This document shows positions 1 through 10,089 of a stretch of DNA of 64,000 nucleotides, in pieces (positions within the stretch are counted from its first letter, which is position 1; every line of letters begins with the position of its first letter). The position numbers and the translations under genes were made by a program. The notes under the pieces are model-generated. The model was not told the origin of the DNA. It ran no database searches and worked only from the letters and a program-made list of their open reading frames with translations. The DNA is from Symbiodinium natans (Eukaryota > Sar > Dinophyceae > Suessiales > Symbiodiniaceae), in contig CAJNDS010002607.1 of the NCBI GenBank assembly GCA_905221605.1, positions 1 through 64,000 of the forward strand. The letters run 5' to 3'.

Positions 1-897
1 AAACCCTGAACCCTAAACCCGAGACTGGGGCACCAGGCTCTCCATCGTGTTGATGTTGTCGTCTTCCTCAGCTGCATCCCCCCCCCCCGTCTAAACCCTA
101 AACCCTAAACCCTAAACCCTAAACCCTAAACCCTTAAACCCCTAAACCCCTAAACCCTAAACCCTAAACCCTAAAACCTTCAAAAACCCTTGTGTTTTAT
201 TAGGATTCTGAAGCAAATACTAATAAAACCCATGGTTTTTTATTGGTTTGTATGCAAAACCTGGGTTTTTATTGGTTCACCCTAAACCCTAAACCCTAAA
301 CCCTAAACCCTAAACCCTAAACCCTAAACCCTAAACCCTAAACCCTAAACCCTAAACCCTAAACCCTAAACCCTAAACCCTAAACCCTAAACCCTAAACC
401 CTAAAACCTAAACCCTAAACCCTAAACCCTCAAACCTAAACCCTAAACCCTAAAATCCCTAAACCCTAAATCCCTAAACCCTAAAATCCCTAAACCCTAA
501 AATCCCTAAACCCTAAAATCCCTAAACCCTAAATTCCCTAAACCCTAAAATCCCTAAACCCTAAAATCCCTAAACCCTAAAATCCCTAAACCCTAAAATC
601 CCTAAACCCTAAAATCCCTAAACCCTAAAATCCCTAAACCCTAAAATCCCTAAACCCTAAAATCCCTAAACCCTAAAATCCCTAAACCCTAAAATCCCTA
701 AACCCTAAAATCCCTAAACCCTAAAATCCCTAAACCCTAAAATCCCTAAACCCTAAAATCCCTAAACCCTAAAATCCCTAAACCCTAAAATCCCTAAACC
801 CTAAAATCCCTAAACCCTAAAATCCCTAAACCCTAAATTCCCTAAACCCTAAAATCCCTAAACCCTAAAATCCCTAAACCCTAAAATCCCTAAACCC
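1..897. repeat. Telomere and proximal subtelomere, CCCTAAA arrays
   Basis: Plant-type heptamer CCCTAAA dominates from about 95 to 470, in the orientation expected for the left end of a chromosome. From about 450 to 893 it becomes a regular 16 bp higher-order unit, AATCCCTAAACCCTAA, in roughly 26 copies with rare single-base changes. Two non-telomeric inserts interrupt it: about 20-92, which includes a C11 run, and 180-279, an AT-rich block containing ATTGGTT. Because the variant unit and inserts lie inside the array, most of it is probably subtelomeric rather than freshly added by telomerase. Telomere identity is clear; whether base 1 is the physical end cannot be told from sequence. Confidence 0.93.
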
Positions 898-1020
898 ATT
901 AGGGTTTTGTTGGGTTTTCATCTTTTGCATTAGGGTTTTGAGGGTGTTTCGGGATTAGGGTTTTGCTGATTTTTGCATTTAGGGATTAGGGTTTGGCGTT
1001 TCATGGTTTAGGGCTAAACC
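898..1020. repeat. Degenerate inverted telomere-like tract (TTTAGGG sense)
   Basis: Directly after the CCCTAAA array the orientation flips: TTAGGGTTTTG-like words recur about every 15-25 bases between 898 and 1015, for example ATTAGGGTTTTG at about 898 and 930. The copies are diverged, with TTTT and GTTT variants. This is an old, inverted telomere-like block next to the variant array. Confidence 0.75.
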
Positions 1021-2780
1021 GGATTCTCCGGAGGGGGGGCTGCGCCCCCCCGCCGGAGACGCCTCCCCCCCGCAAAAGAGAGTATATCTTTTCCAGCAAC
1101 ACACGGCTTCCCGACAGCCCGGGCGGCCAAGCACAAGCTTTGAGGGCAAATGCAGCGCACATGAACAGAATTCAATATAATTGTGTTTCTCCTTATCTGC
1201 AGACTTTCTTTGTGAGACTTTTGTGCGGATAGTGGCTGCGCTGCATATATAGCTGCAAGTCCTGAAAACCCTGGCCTAGTAAGGCTTCAGTGCTGAAGAT
1301 GTCTCGTCTCAACATCTCCTGACTGCCCTTTTCTAAACGCTCCGGATGCCCAGTATGTATAGATAGTATCCGCTACAACGTACCCACTCAACGTTTCTTG
1401 AAGAACCCGTACGCTGTGAAAGTTGTAGTAGTAGCAATAGTGGTAATGTACACATTGCTCTTAAGGAGGCTCCTATCTAGGTAGTTGTGGGTCAATGTGT
1501 ATACCAATAAACACATGTAGCATTCCGGGCTTCCAGCAGCCCTAACTAAAGCCGAAAATGCACTATCTTATGATAGGATCCTGGCCAAACAAAATTATCC
1601 AACCAGAATTCAGGTCCACATGACTCCTGAGTCTGCATCGTTTTGACTTTGTTTCTTGACGTTTGCCCAAGAGTCAATTTGCCTACTCCCCCATACACTA
1701 GCCTACAAGTACTACCATCTTACACCCAGGTGCCTAACCAGAAAGTATGCGTTTGTCCTTCTAGGGTGTTGAGGAATCCAGCTCAGCGCAGCGCGAAGAA
1801 TGCACGTCAGTCTCTGTACAAGGCCGAGCATCCCAACACCAGCCGAGAACCTGAAAAACAAACCCTGAATCTAGAACCTTAGCCCCTAAGACATAAGGCT
1901 GAAACCTGACCCCAAACCCCTGCTAATGTTCTAAACAGCTTAGATGCTAAGTCCTTCTGCTCTGCATTCGCATCTTCACCCTGCAGGGCTTAGAGTTTAG
2001 AGCTCGGATCATGCGCCGGGGTGCCAAATTCCAGGTACATTCTTGAACGATTTCGTGGAGGATGAGGGGATTTGGAAAGTAATGAGTACAGGAATGAGTA
2101 CACGAATTGCCATAACCCGTGTTACGAAGTCCAATGTTCCAAAACACAAATGCTAATCTGTCGAAAAAGGATGTATGGCTCAGCCTTTAGGATCATTAAC
2201 CCTAAATCCAAAAAATCTGTATAATACCCCTCGGCGAAATCCCTACGATAAGTTAGGGACTTTTCCCCTCAAATATTGGGCCTATGATAATCCATGCGGT
2301 TTAGATTTCGGAGTTGAGGACCTTACATATAGTATAAGTGCCAGGATATTTCCTGTTCAGGGCCAAGGTGACAATGACTTCTTACAACGCACCTCACAAC
2401 ACCATTCATTCTCTTCACAGGCCTAGTTGTTGTATTGTGCGACAAGACATGGAAGCATTCGCGTGCAATCCCACACTGACGTAGAAGACGTAGAAGTAGA
2501 CATCTCAGCCGCCGCACTCCACCGCACACCAACACCACAACCACCATACTCCACACTCCACACTCCACCACACACCCCACACTGCTACGCATGCACTCAC
2601 GGAGACAGCGATCGATCCAGATCCACGGCGCTCTCCCAAACTCGCGCGCTTCAGAGAATGCGTGCTCATACAAACCGCGATCTATAACGCAACGACCGCG
2701 CATCTATAGGTAAAACGTAACTCGACCGGGGTTGGACCGGTTCTTTATTGTTAAAGAAGGAAAAATTGCATCCGCAAAAA
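1021..2780. other. No supportable gene; unique subtelomeric sequence
   Basis: About 1.75 kb of non-repetitive sequence starting with a G7 run and C-rich segment at 1030-1070. Open frames are short (up to about 126 codons at 2323-2703, minus) and show no recognisable motif or consistent splice chain. From 2480 to 2640 the plus strand is AC-rich with CACACTCCACAC-like words, which accounts for the longest frame there. Confidence 0.6.
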
Positions 2781-2782
2781 GG

Positions 2783-2815
2783 GCTGTGCTGGGAATTGAG
2801 CCCAGGACCTCACTA
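2783..2815 (-). other. tRNA 3'-half-like fragment (T-arm, B box, T5)
   Basis: On the minus strand there is a five-base-pair stem CTGGG/CCCAG closing a seven-base loop CTCAATT. It matches the T-arm and B box (GGTTCRANTCC) with one mismatch, and is followed a few bases later by TTTTT, the usual RNA polymerase III stop. No D-arm or A box lies upstream; that side is telomeric repeat. This looks like the 3' part of a tRNA or a tRNA-derived SINE joined to the telomere-like array. A chance resemblance is possible. Confidence 0.3.
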
Positions 2816-3140
2816 AACCCTAAACCCTAAACCCGAAACCCTAAACCCTAAACCCTAAACATCCCTAAACCCTAAACATCCCTAAACCCTAAACATCCCT
2901 AAACCCTAAACATCCCTAAACCCTAAACATCCCTAAACCCTAAACATCCCTAAACCCTAAACATCCCTAAACCCTAAACATCCCTAAACCCTAAACCCTA
3001 AACCCTAAAACCTAAACCCTGAACCCCCTGAACCCCTGAACCCTGAACCCTGAACCCTGAACCCTGAACCCTGAACCCTGAACCCTGAACCCTGAACCCT
3101 GAACCCTGAACCCTAAACCCTAAACCCTAAACCCTAAACG
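2813..3140. repeat. Interstitial telomeric array with variant units
   Basis: CCCTAAA copies resume at 2813. A 17 bp unit (ACATCCCTAAACCCTAA) repeats about nine times from 2857 to 2995. Then CCCTGAA replaces CCCTAAA for about 13 copies (3015-3115), and canonical CCCTAAA returns to 3139. Each variant is locally homogenised, which points to tandem amplification after mutation of a single unit. Confidence 0.92.
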
Positions 3141-3166
3141 GGTTTAGGGTTTAGGGTTTAGGGTTG
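3126..3166. repeat. Head-to-head telomere repeat junction
   Basis: CCCTAAACCCTAAAC runs straight into GGGTTTAGGGTTTAGGG at about 3139-3141. Two C residues are missing from a perfect palindrome. This is the arrangement left by fusion of two telomeres or by inverted duplication of a telomere tract. Only about three heptamers follow on the right arm before unique sequence. Confidence 0.8.
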
Positions 3167-3227
3167 ATAATGGCAATATAACCAATGAAAACACAGGGTT
3201 TTTGAAGACATTCAGCTTATTCCATAG
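3167..3227 (+). repeat. 61 bp block, copy 1
   Basis: This 61 bp segment starts ATAATGGCAATATAACC and ends CTTATTCCATAG. It follows a TTTAGGG tract directly. An identical copy lies at 3936-3996, also directly after a TTTAGGG tract, so the block and its telomeric left border were duplicated together. Confidence 0.9.
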
Positions 3228-3680
3228 GAAAACCAATGAGTTCTATTAGGAGTCCTTAAAAACACAAGGGTTTTTTAGGGTTTTGGGTTTAGGGTTCAGG
3301 GTTCGGGGTTTAGGGTTTAGTAGCTACCCTGACAAATCCTTTCCCCCGACAGGTTTATTGGGATTTTAAGGGTTGTTGTTTTTAATCCTTAATCCCCTTA
3401 GGTTTGTTGGGATTTAAGATAGCCCCAAATCCCTTCCACCCGAAAGACTGCATGGTTTTTAGGATTTTAGGGCTTCGGTCTTAAGTTTAGGGTTGGTTTT
3501 AGGGGGCTTGTGGGGGGGAGGGTAGGATGAGAGGAAAAGTTCAATGTTCATGATAAAGTTTTAATTAAAAATCGATGGGTTTTGAAGGGGGTGGATTTCT
3601 TGTTTTTCAGGCTTTTTAAAGGTTAAGGGTTTTTAGTATTCGAGCCTTCTCAGGTGGAAGAAAAGCCGAAGAAGCTGCAT
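3228..3680. other. Unique spacer between duplicated subtelomeric blocks
   Basis: About 450 bp without a gene. It contains scattered diverged TTTAGGG words (3272-3320, 3460-3500), a T-rich stretch and no long open frame. The segment after copy 1 of the 61 bp block (ACCAATGAGTTCTATTAGG) resembles the AT-rich insert at 180-279, so it is probably related subtelomeric sequence. Confidence 0.5.
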
Positions 3681-3935
3681 GAGCCCTGGGAGGGTTTAGG
3701 GTTGAAGGTTGAGGGTTTGAAGTTTAGGGTTTAGGGTTTAGGGTTTAGGGTTTCGGTTTAGGGTTTAGGGTTTAGGGTTTAGGGTTTAGGGTTTAGGGTT
3801 TAGGGTTTAGGGTTTAGGGTTTAGGGTTTAGGGTTTAGGGTTTAGGGTTTAGGGTTTTAGTGTTTAGGGTTTAGGGTTTAGGGTTTAGGGTTTAGGGTTT
3901 AGGGTTTAGGGTTTAGGGTTTAGGGTTTAGGGTTT
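3681..3935. repeat. Interstitial TTTAGGG array, inverted relative to the end
   Basis: About 30 nearly perfect TTTAGGG units run from roughly 3720 to 3935, opposite in orientation to the terminal array, with rare changes (TTTCGG, TTTTAGTG). It ends at the second 61 bp block. An array with this orientation would be expected at a right-hand chromosome end, so its position here implies inversion or fusion. Confidence 0.92.
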
Positions 3936-3996
3936 ATAATGGCAATATAACCAATGAAAACACAGGGTTTTTGAAGACATTCAGCTTATTCCATAG
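3936..3996 (+). repeat. 61 bp block, copy 2
   Basis: Identical to 3167-3227 over 61 bases and again preceded by TTTAGGG repeats. The sequences diverge immediately after CCATAG. Confidence 0.9.
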
Positions 3997-5150
3997 CTCT
4001 TCCGAGCCCACGACTCGAAAGCCCAGCACCGGGTCGACTTTCGGGACGCGAGCCTGGACACCGCATGTAGACACCGGCCGAACTCAATGTCAAGAAAACA
4101 GCGACACGCTCAAAAGAAAACCTGTCAACGCTAGCACAACCAAAAAAAACACATCCACTCAAGCGCAACGTCAAAACGACAGCAACGCAATGTTCACTGC
4201 CACACAAAAGTTCAGGCAGGCACTGTCTTGAAGTGAGCACGAAGCACCTGATGCAGGAGTTCACGAACAACAATGTGCATACGTTTACGTTGCAAAGAAG
4301 CTGAACACAATGTGATTACAGTTGTCACACCGCTAAGTCCGTAACCTTCACCACTCCCACTCCGCCCTGCCAAAACCAGTCCATCATCGCATCGCGTAAC
4401 ACCGCCGTGCAAACCAGCATCAAACAGAAGAAATCCAAAGAGCATGAATCATGTCAAAATAAGACCTGCCTGGAACCACTCCAAATAGGCTGTCACCTTC
4501 AGATGTCGGATATACACGCAACCAAGCGTTCGCGAGTGTCCAAAACCGATGACACAATCTGAGTGCCGAAACAGATGGCGACTCCGGCCCACCCTGTCCA
4601 GTGAAGCACGACCCTGGTCCACTGTTATAAGACCACAGAAACCAGTCATACAAACACCCGAGCTGCAGACAAAATTGACGTAGTTCAACCATTCGTTATG
4701 TTTCGAAGAGAACGCGCCGCAAAACAAAGGTCCCACCTCGTGAAAGCGCTCGAAATCACGCTGCGCTATCTGCAGATGGAAAGTGCAAAAACACAACATT
4801 CGCAGTGACGCTACACTGGAACTAACTGCCCAGGAACGGCCAAAAACAAATCAGCAGGCATCAGGAAAAATCCACATCACATGTTACGAGGACAACATCT
4901 GAGGACGAAACAACTGCCACAAAAAAGACGAACAGGATGAGCGACTCCATCGCGAAAACAAACCAACAAGAAGCCGAAGGACAAGCAGACATTACTACAA
5001 TAAAAACTAGTGCGCACGAGATTGCAGCTCAAAGGTTCACTGGTCAGCCTTACACCTCTGAATTCAAAAATACTCGTGCTGCTTGATGACGTCTTCTCGC
5101 CAAACCATAAGTAGGATCCACGGCTTTTGCACGCAACGCCACAGAGTCGA
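3997..5150. other. AC-rich plus strand, no supportable gene
   Basis: The plus strand is strongly enriched for A and C (repeated CAAAAC, AACAC, CACAAC words), so the minus strand reads GT-rich. Open frames reach about 116 codons on the minus strand (4449-4799) but have no recognisable domain. No splice chain convinced me. Confidence 0.5.
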
Positions 5151-5154
5151 GCAA

Positions 5155-5840
5155 CATGAATAGAAAGCTAAGTGCCAAACCCACAAGTCAAAAACTGTCG
5201 ACATTGCCTGAGAATGATCCCGTGCAATTACAATTACAATGTCACATTTGCCGTCAAGAACAACATGTAAGGAGCTCACCAGCTTCAAACGGCTTGGCAC
5301 AGCCTGGTCCAACACGACACGCGAAGAAGAAACCGTCAAGTAACCCGCGTGAAAAGCTGAGTACCTAGCCCACAAGTAACACAATGTGGACATGGCCTTA
5401 GAATTGCCCCGTGCGATTACAATTATCATGCCACATTCGCCGTCAAAAAACAACATATAAGGAGCTGACCAGCTTCAAACGGCCTGGCTCAGCCTGCCGC
5501 GACACGACATGCAATGAAGAAACCGTCAAGCAACACGCATGTAACGCTGGGTGCCAAACCAACGACTTCAACATGCTGCACGTGGCCTAAGAACATTGCC
5601 ATGCAGTTGCAACTACAACGTCACATGCCACGTAACCAAAGAAAAACTCCAACACAACACGCGAAGAAGCAAGCTAGTTCACCACCGACAGCAGCGTGTG
5701 TAAGGAGGTCACCAACTTCAAACGGCCTCCAGCAACCTGGCCCAACATGACATGTCAAGAACCAACCTAGTTCAAGACCAATAGCAACGCATTAGGGAGT
5801 CAGGAGCCCGCCAGCTTCACACGGGCACGAACAGCCTGAA
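5155..5840. repeat. About 190 bp tandem repeat, three to four diverged copies
   Basis: Units begin near 5163, 5353 and 5543, each with GAAAGCTAAGTGCC-like sequence. They share landmarks: GCAATTACAATTACAATGTC, AAGGAGCTCACCAGCTTCAAACG and CGAAGAAGAAACCGTCAAG. A decayed fourth copy runs from about 5755 to 5840. The copies also explain a minus-strand frame (5064-5456) that contains an internally repeated peptide. Divergence of perhaps 15-25 per cent suggests an old duplication. Confidence 0.75.
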
Positions 5841-5984
5841 ACACATCTTCATTCAAATTGACTCAAATTGACATACCACGATCTAGCACTGCAGACGTAA
5901 ATCGCAAAGTAAGGCGACAACAGCCTTCACATTGCGACGTACCTGCTCCAGCACAAGTAAAGAAGGCGTCACCACACACCACAC

Positions 5985-5995
5985 ACCACACGCCC

Positions 5996-6031
<36 letters not shown>
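5985..6031. repeat. CA microsatellite
   Basis: An imperfect ACACCACACCACACGCC lead-in passes into an uninterrupted CA run from about 5999 to 6030. It accounts for Thr-His and Cys-Val runs in the overlapping frames. Confidence 0.95.
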
Positions 6032-6033
<2 letters not shown>

Positions 6034-7628
6034 TGCTTCAGCACAAGAAAAACTATCAGTATCATGAACTGTCACGAACAAAGCACCAAAGACAGTTCGA
6101 AACTGAGGAGAAGACGCGCGGACGCTTCAAACGGCTCCGTGCCTTCCATGACAAAAATGTATAAGATGGCGCCCCTTGCCACGATACATGGTTCTTGCAC
6201 TAGAGCTCTTGCAACAACATTCTCAGGCGCGGACGACCAACACAAAGAAGACAGTCAGAAGCAGCAGCGACATGGCAAAACAGTAATGCACAAACGAGTA
6301 CTACCTACAGGACCATCGTTTCAAACAATGATCAGTCCAAACGTGTATGCAAGTGCATGTAGTGATGCTGTGAATGCAAAATGTATGACGTTATCACTAG
6401 AGAAGCCCGTAAACTGGAAGCGCAGTAAACATTGTGCAGTATTACGAGTGTGGATCATGTGAAGTGTGAAATGTGAATTGCGGTACGACCCCGCTTGCTG
6501 AGACACTTAGCTCAAAACCTGGTTAAGGCTATTGCATTGAGCCACAAAATATAAATTCAACAACATGTGGAGCAGCGAAAGCTTGAAGCCTGAGGCTTGG
6601 GAGTCGGACGTGAGGGCTTTCATGAATTGAACTTCTTTGGGGGGTGTCGTCGCGATTCCCACGGAACTCCATCATTCGGATAAATTTGATGCAGCAACGG
6701 CATGTGTGAAGCTGGTACAGGGGTGGTCCTTAGACTCCTTTTCATGTACTCCGCGTGCGATTTGCTGTCTCCATTGAAAAATAGCAGCATCATGAGGACA
6801 TGCTTCCGACTGTGTTTTTTTGGTGGCCGTCGTTCCCAAAGGTCGAACTCCACGTGTTCTCGCACGGAAGCAACAATTGTTTATCCTGTTGAACGACTTC
6901 CACAGGAATTTTGGCTCGAAATCCTCTTCTGTTTGTTCAAGATACTTCGAAAGCATACATGTAGTTCAAGCATTGAACACATTATGTTGCGCTTTTCAAG
7001 CACCATGTCGATCAAGAACACTTCTTGTAGAACGTCCAATATGAGAGAGGCCGAGAAAGAAAGAGCAACATCAGCAGCAAAGATCTCTAGATTTGCACGT
7101 TCATAGATGTTTGTCGACACTTTGCCTGTTCTGTAGACATCCAACAGCAACACTATATTCAAACACATCCGCACTCCTAACGAAACGCCCGCAAGATTGA
7201 CGTAACACAGCCGCAGAACCAGAATGCGCGCTCTCAAACCCTGGGCCGGAGTGTTTCACTGTACAACAACGATTGATTTGGACCTCCACAGTTCTACAGG
7301 AAAAGGTTGAAAAGCCACTACAGCTCCTTCAGTGCTAGCACATGCAACAGTTGTCCACAAGTGCACGCGCTGAATTTATGGGCCGCCACCCCCCCCCCTT
7401 TGCAGCAAGATTTTCACCCAAGGTTATTGCAAAACATAAAGCGCTGTTTTATTGTTTTGTTTAACAATAATGAATCAAAGGAATGCGGCTGTGTGTGCAG
7501 CCACTGCAGTCCCAACCAGCCGCAGCACTCCCCTGCAGTCACTACAGCCCCTGCATCCCTACAGTGCCTGCAGCCCCTGCAGGCCCAACAGCCGCTCCAG
7601 TCCCTGCAGCCACTACAGCCCCTACGTC
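6032..7628. other. No supportable gene
   Basis: About 1.6 kb of mixed sequence. Open frames of 60-176 codons overlap on both strands with no recognised motif. The longest, 5932-6462 plus, starts inside the CA microsatellite. C-rich and CTGCAG-rich words build up from 7500 to 7625, just before the 48 bp repeat. Confidence 0.5.
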
Positions 7629-7880
7629 CCTGAAGCAGTTGAAGAAAACCCGCAAGACTTACTGTACCGTCTGGGGCCCGGCCTGAAACAGTTGAAGGAA
7701 ACCCGAAAGACTTACCGCCTGGGGCCCGGCCTGAAGCAGTTCAATGAAACCCGAAAGACTTACCGTCTGGGGCCCGGCCCGGCCTGAAGCAGTTCAAGGA
7801 AACCCGAAAGACTTACCGTCTGGGGCCCGGCCTGAAGCAATTCAAGGAAACCCGAAAGACTTACCGTCTGAGGCCCGGCC
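7629..7880. repeat. 48 bp tandem repeat, five copies
   Basis: Copies at 7681-7728, 7729-7776, 7782-7829 and 7830-7877 are nearly identical (GCCTGAAGCAGTTCAAGGAA at the start, GTCTGGGGCCCG at the end). A more diverged first copy lies at 7629-7680. A five-base GCCCG insertion separates the third copy from the fourth. The unit length is a multiple of three, so the frames reading it repeat a 16-residue peptide. Confidence 0.92.
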
Positions 7881-7896
7881 GGAAGCAGTTGCACAG

Positions 7897-9650
7897 CCCA
7901 GGGCCCTTCCATTTGCTTATAGCACCGCCCAGGCCCCTTCCATTTGCTGAAAGCACCGCCCAGGCCCCTTCCATTTGCTGATAGCACCGCCCCGGCCCCT
8001 TCCATTTGCTTATAGCACCGCCCAGGCCCATTCCATTTGCTTATAGCACCGCCCAGGCCCCTTCCGTTTGCTTATAGCACCGCCCCGGCCTCTTCCGTTT
8101 GCTTATAGCACCGCCCCGGCCTCTTCCATTTGCTTATAGCACCGCCCAGGACCCTGCCATTTGCTTATAGCACCGCCCAGGCCCCTTCCATTTGCTTATA
8201 GCACCGCCCAGGCCCCTTCCATTTGCTGAAAGCACCACCCAGGCCCCTTCCATTTGCTTATAGCACCGCCAAAGCCCCTTCCATTTGCTGAAAGCACCAC
8301 CCAGGCCCCCTCCGTTTGCTTATAGCACCGCCCAGGCCCCTTGCATTTGCTTATAGCACCGCCCAGGCCCCTTCCATTTGCTGAAAGCACCGCCCAGGCC
8401 CCTTCCATTTGCTTATAGCACCGCCCAGGCCCCTTCCGTTTGCTTATAGCACCGACCAGACCCCTTCCATTTGCTTATAGCACCACCCAGGCCCTTCCAT
8501 TTGCTTATAGCACCGCCCAGGCCGCTTCCATTTGCTTTTAGCACCGCCCAAGCCCCTTCCATTTGCTTATAGCACCGCCCAGGCCCCTTCCATTTGCTTA
8601 TAGCACCGCCCAGGCCCCTTCCATTTGCTTATAGCACCGCCCAGGCCCCTTCCATTTGCTTATAGCACCGCCCAGGCTCCCCCCTTCCATTCGCTTATCG
8701 CACTGCCCAGGCCCCTTCCATTTGCTTATAGCACCGCCCAGGCCCCTTCCTTTTGCTTATAGCACCGCCCAGGCCCCTTCCATTTGCTTATAGCACTGCC
8801 CAGGCTCCCCCTTTCCATTCGCTTATCGCACAGCCCAGGCCCCTTCCATTTGCTTATAGCACCGCCCAGGCCCCTGCTTTTGCTTATAGCACCGCCCAGG
8901 CCCCTTCCATTCGCTTATCGCACCGCCCAGGCTCTTCCATTTGCTTATAGCACCGCCCAGGCCCTTTCCATTTGCTTATAGCACCGCCCAGGCCGCCCAG
9001 GCTCCCCCCGCCTACCGCACCGCCCAGGCCCCTTCCATTTGCTTATAGCACCGCCCAGGCCCCTTCCATTTGCTTATGGCACCGCCCAGGCCCCTTCCAT
9101 TTGCTTACAACACCGCCCAGGCCCCTTCCATTTGCTTACAGCACCGCCCAGGCCCCTTCCATTTGCTTATAGCACCGCCCAGGCCCCTTCCATTTGCTTA
9201 TAGCACCGCCCAGGCCCCTTCCATTTGCTTACAGCACCGCCCAGGCCCCTTCCATTTGCTTACAGCACCGCCCATTTGCTTACAGCACCGCCCAGGCCCC
9301 TTCCATTTGCTTACAACACCGCCCAGGCCCCTTCCATTTGCTTACAGCACCGCCCAGGCCCCTTCCATTTGCTTATAGCACCGCCCAGGCCCCTTCCATT
9401 TGCTTATAGCACCGCCCAGGCCCCTTCCATTTGCTTATAGCACCGCCCAGGCCCCTTCCATGCTTATAGCACCGCCCAGGCCCCTTCCATTTGCTGAAAG
9501 CACCACCCAGGCCCCTTCCATTTGCTTATAGCACCGCCCAGGCCGCTTCCATTTGCTTATAGCACCGCCCCGGCCCCTTCCATTTGCTTATAGCACCGCC
9601 CCGGCCCCTTCCATTTGCTGAAAGCACCGCCCAGGCCCCTTCCATTTGCT
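7897..9650. repeat. 31 bp minisatellite, about 56 copies
   Basis: The unit is CACCGCCCAGGCCCCTTCCA followed by TTTGCTTATAG. Common variants are TTTGCTGAAAG, CGTTTGCTT and CCGGCC; two short insertions (at about 8680 and 8806) carry CTCCCCC. Period 31 was checked by position (for example 8581 and 8612). The most uniform copies are at 9010-9450, with divergence rising towards both edges. Because 31 is not a multiple of three, frames through it give a 31-residue periodic peptide rich in Pro and Ala, which I regard as non-coding. There are no unique spacers, so it is not CRISPR. Confidence 0.96.
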
Positions 9651-10085
9651 GGAGCCTAGGGGGCCTGTGGCCGCAAAATAACTGATGCTCATGATGCTCT
9701 CCTCCCACCGAGTCAAATCTGCTCAATCACTGGGGCGGTGGGTTTTGGCAAGCGTCTGGAGGTTAGGGGGCCCGGTGACCGGAAAATAACCCCGCTGATG
9801 CTCATGATGCTCTCCTCCCGCCTCGTCTGCTCAATCGCTGGGGTGGTGCGTTTGGCAAGCGTCTGGAGCCTAGGGGGCCTTGTGGCCGGAAAACCAGCTG
9901 ATGCTCATGATGATCATGATGCTCTCCTCCCACCGCGTCAAATCTGCTCAATCACTGGGGCGGTGGGGTTTGGCAAGCGTCTGGAGGTTAGGGGGCTCTG
10001 TGGCCGGAAAATACCCGCGCTGATGCTCATGATGCTCTTCTCCCGCCTCGTCAAATCTGCTCAATCACTGGGGCGGTGTGTTTGT
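9651..10085. repeat. About 107 bp tandem repeat, four copies
   Basis: Units begin at 9651, 9758, 9865 and 9983 with GGAGCCTAGGGGGCC or GGAGGTTAGGGGG. Each carries the core CTGATGCTCATGATGCTCTC and ends with CAATCACTGGGGCGGTG and TTTGGCAAGCGTCT. Alternate units resemble each other most, which suggests a 214 bp dimer amplified once. The core recurs, inverted, in the repeat at 50353-50700. Confidence 0.92.
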
Positions 10086-10089
10086 GGAA

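Noticed and set aside
5932-6462. 176-codon plus-strand ORF
   Set aside because: It begins in a CA microsatellite (Thr-His run) and shows no domain afterwards.
7897-9650. CRISPR-like array with 31 bp repeats
   Set aside because: Units are contiguous with no unique spacers, and the host is eukaryotic. It is a minisatellite.
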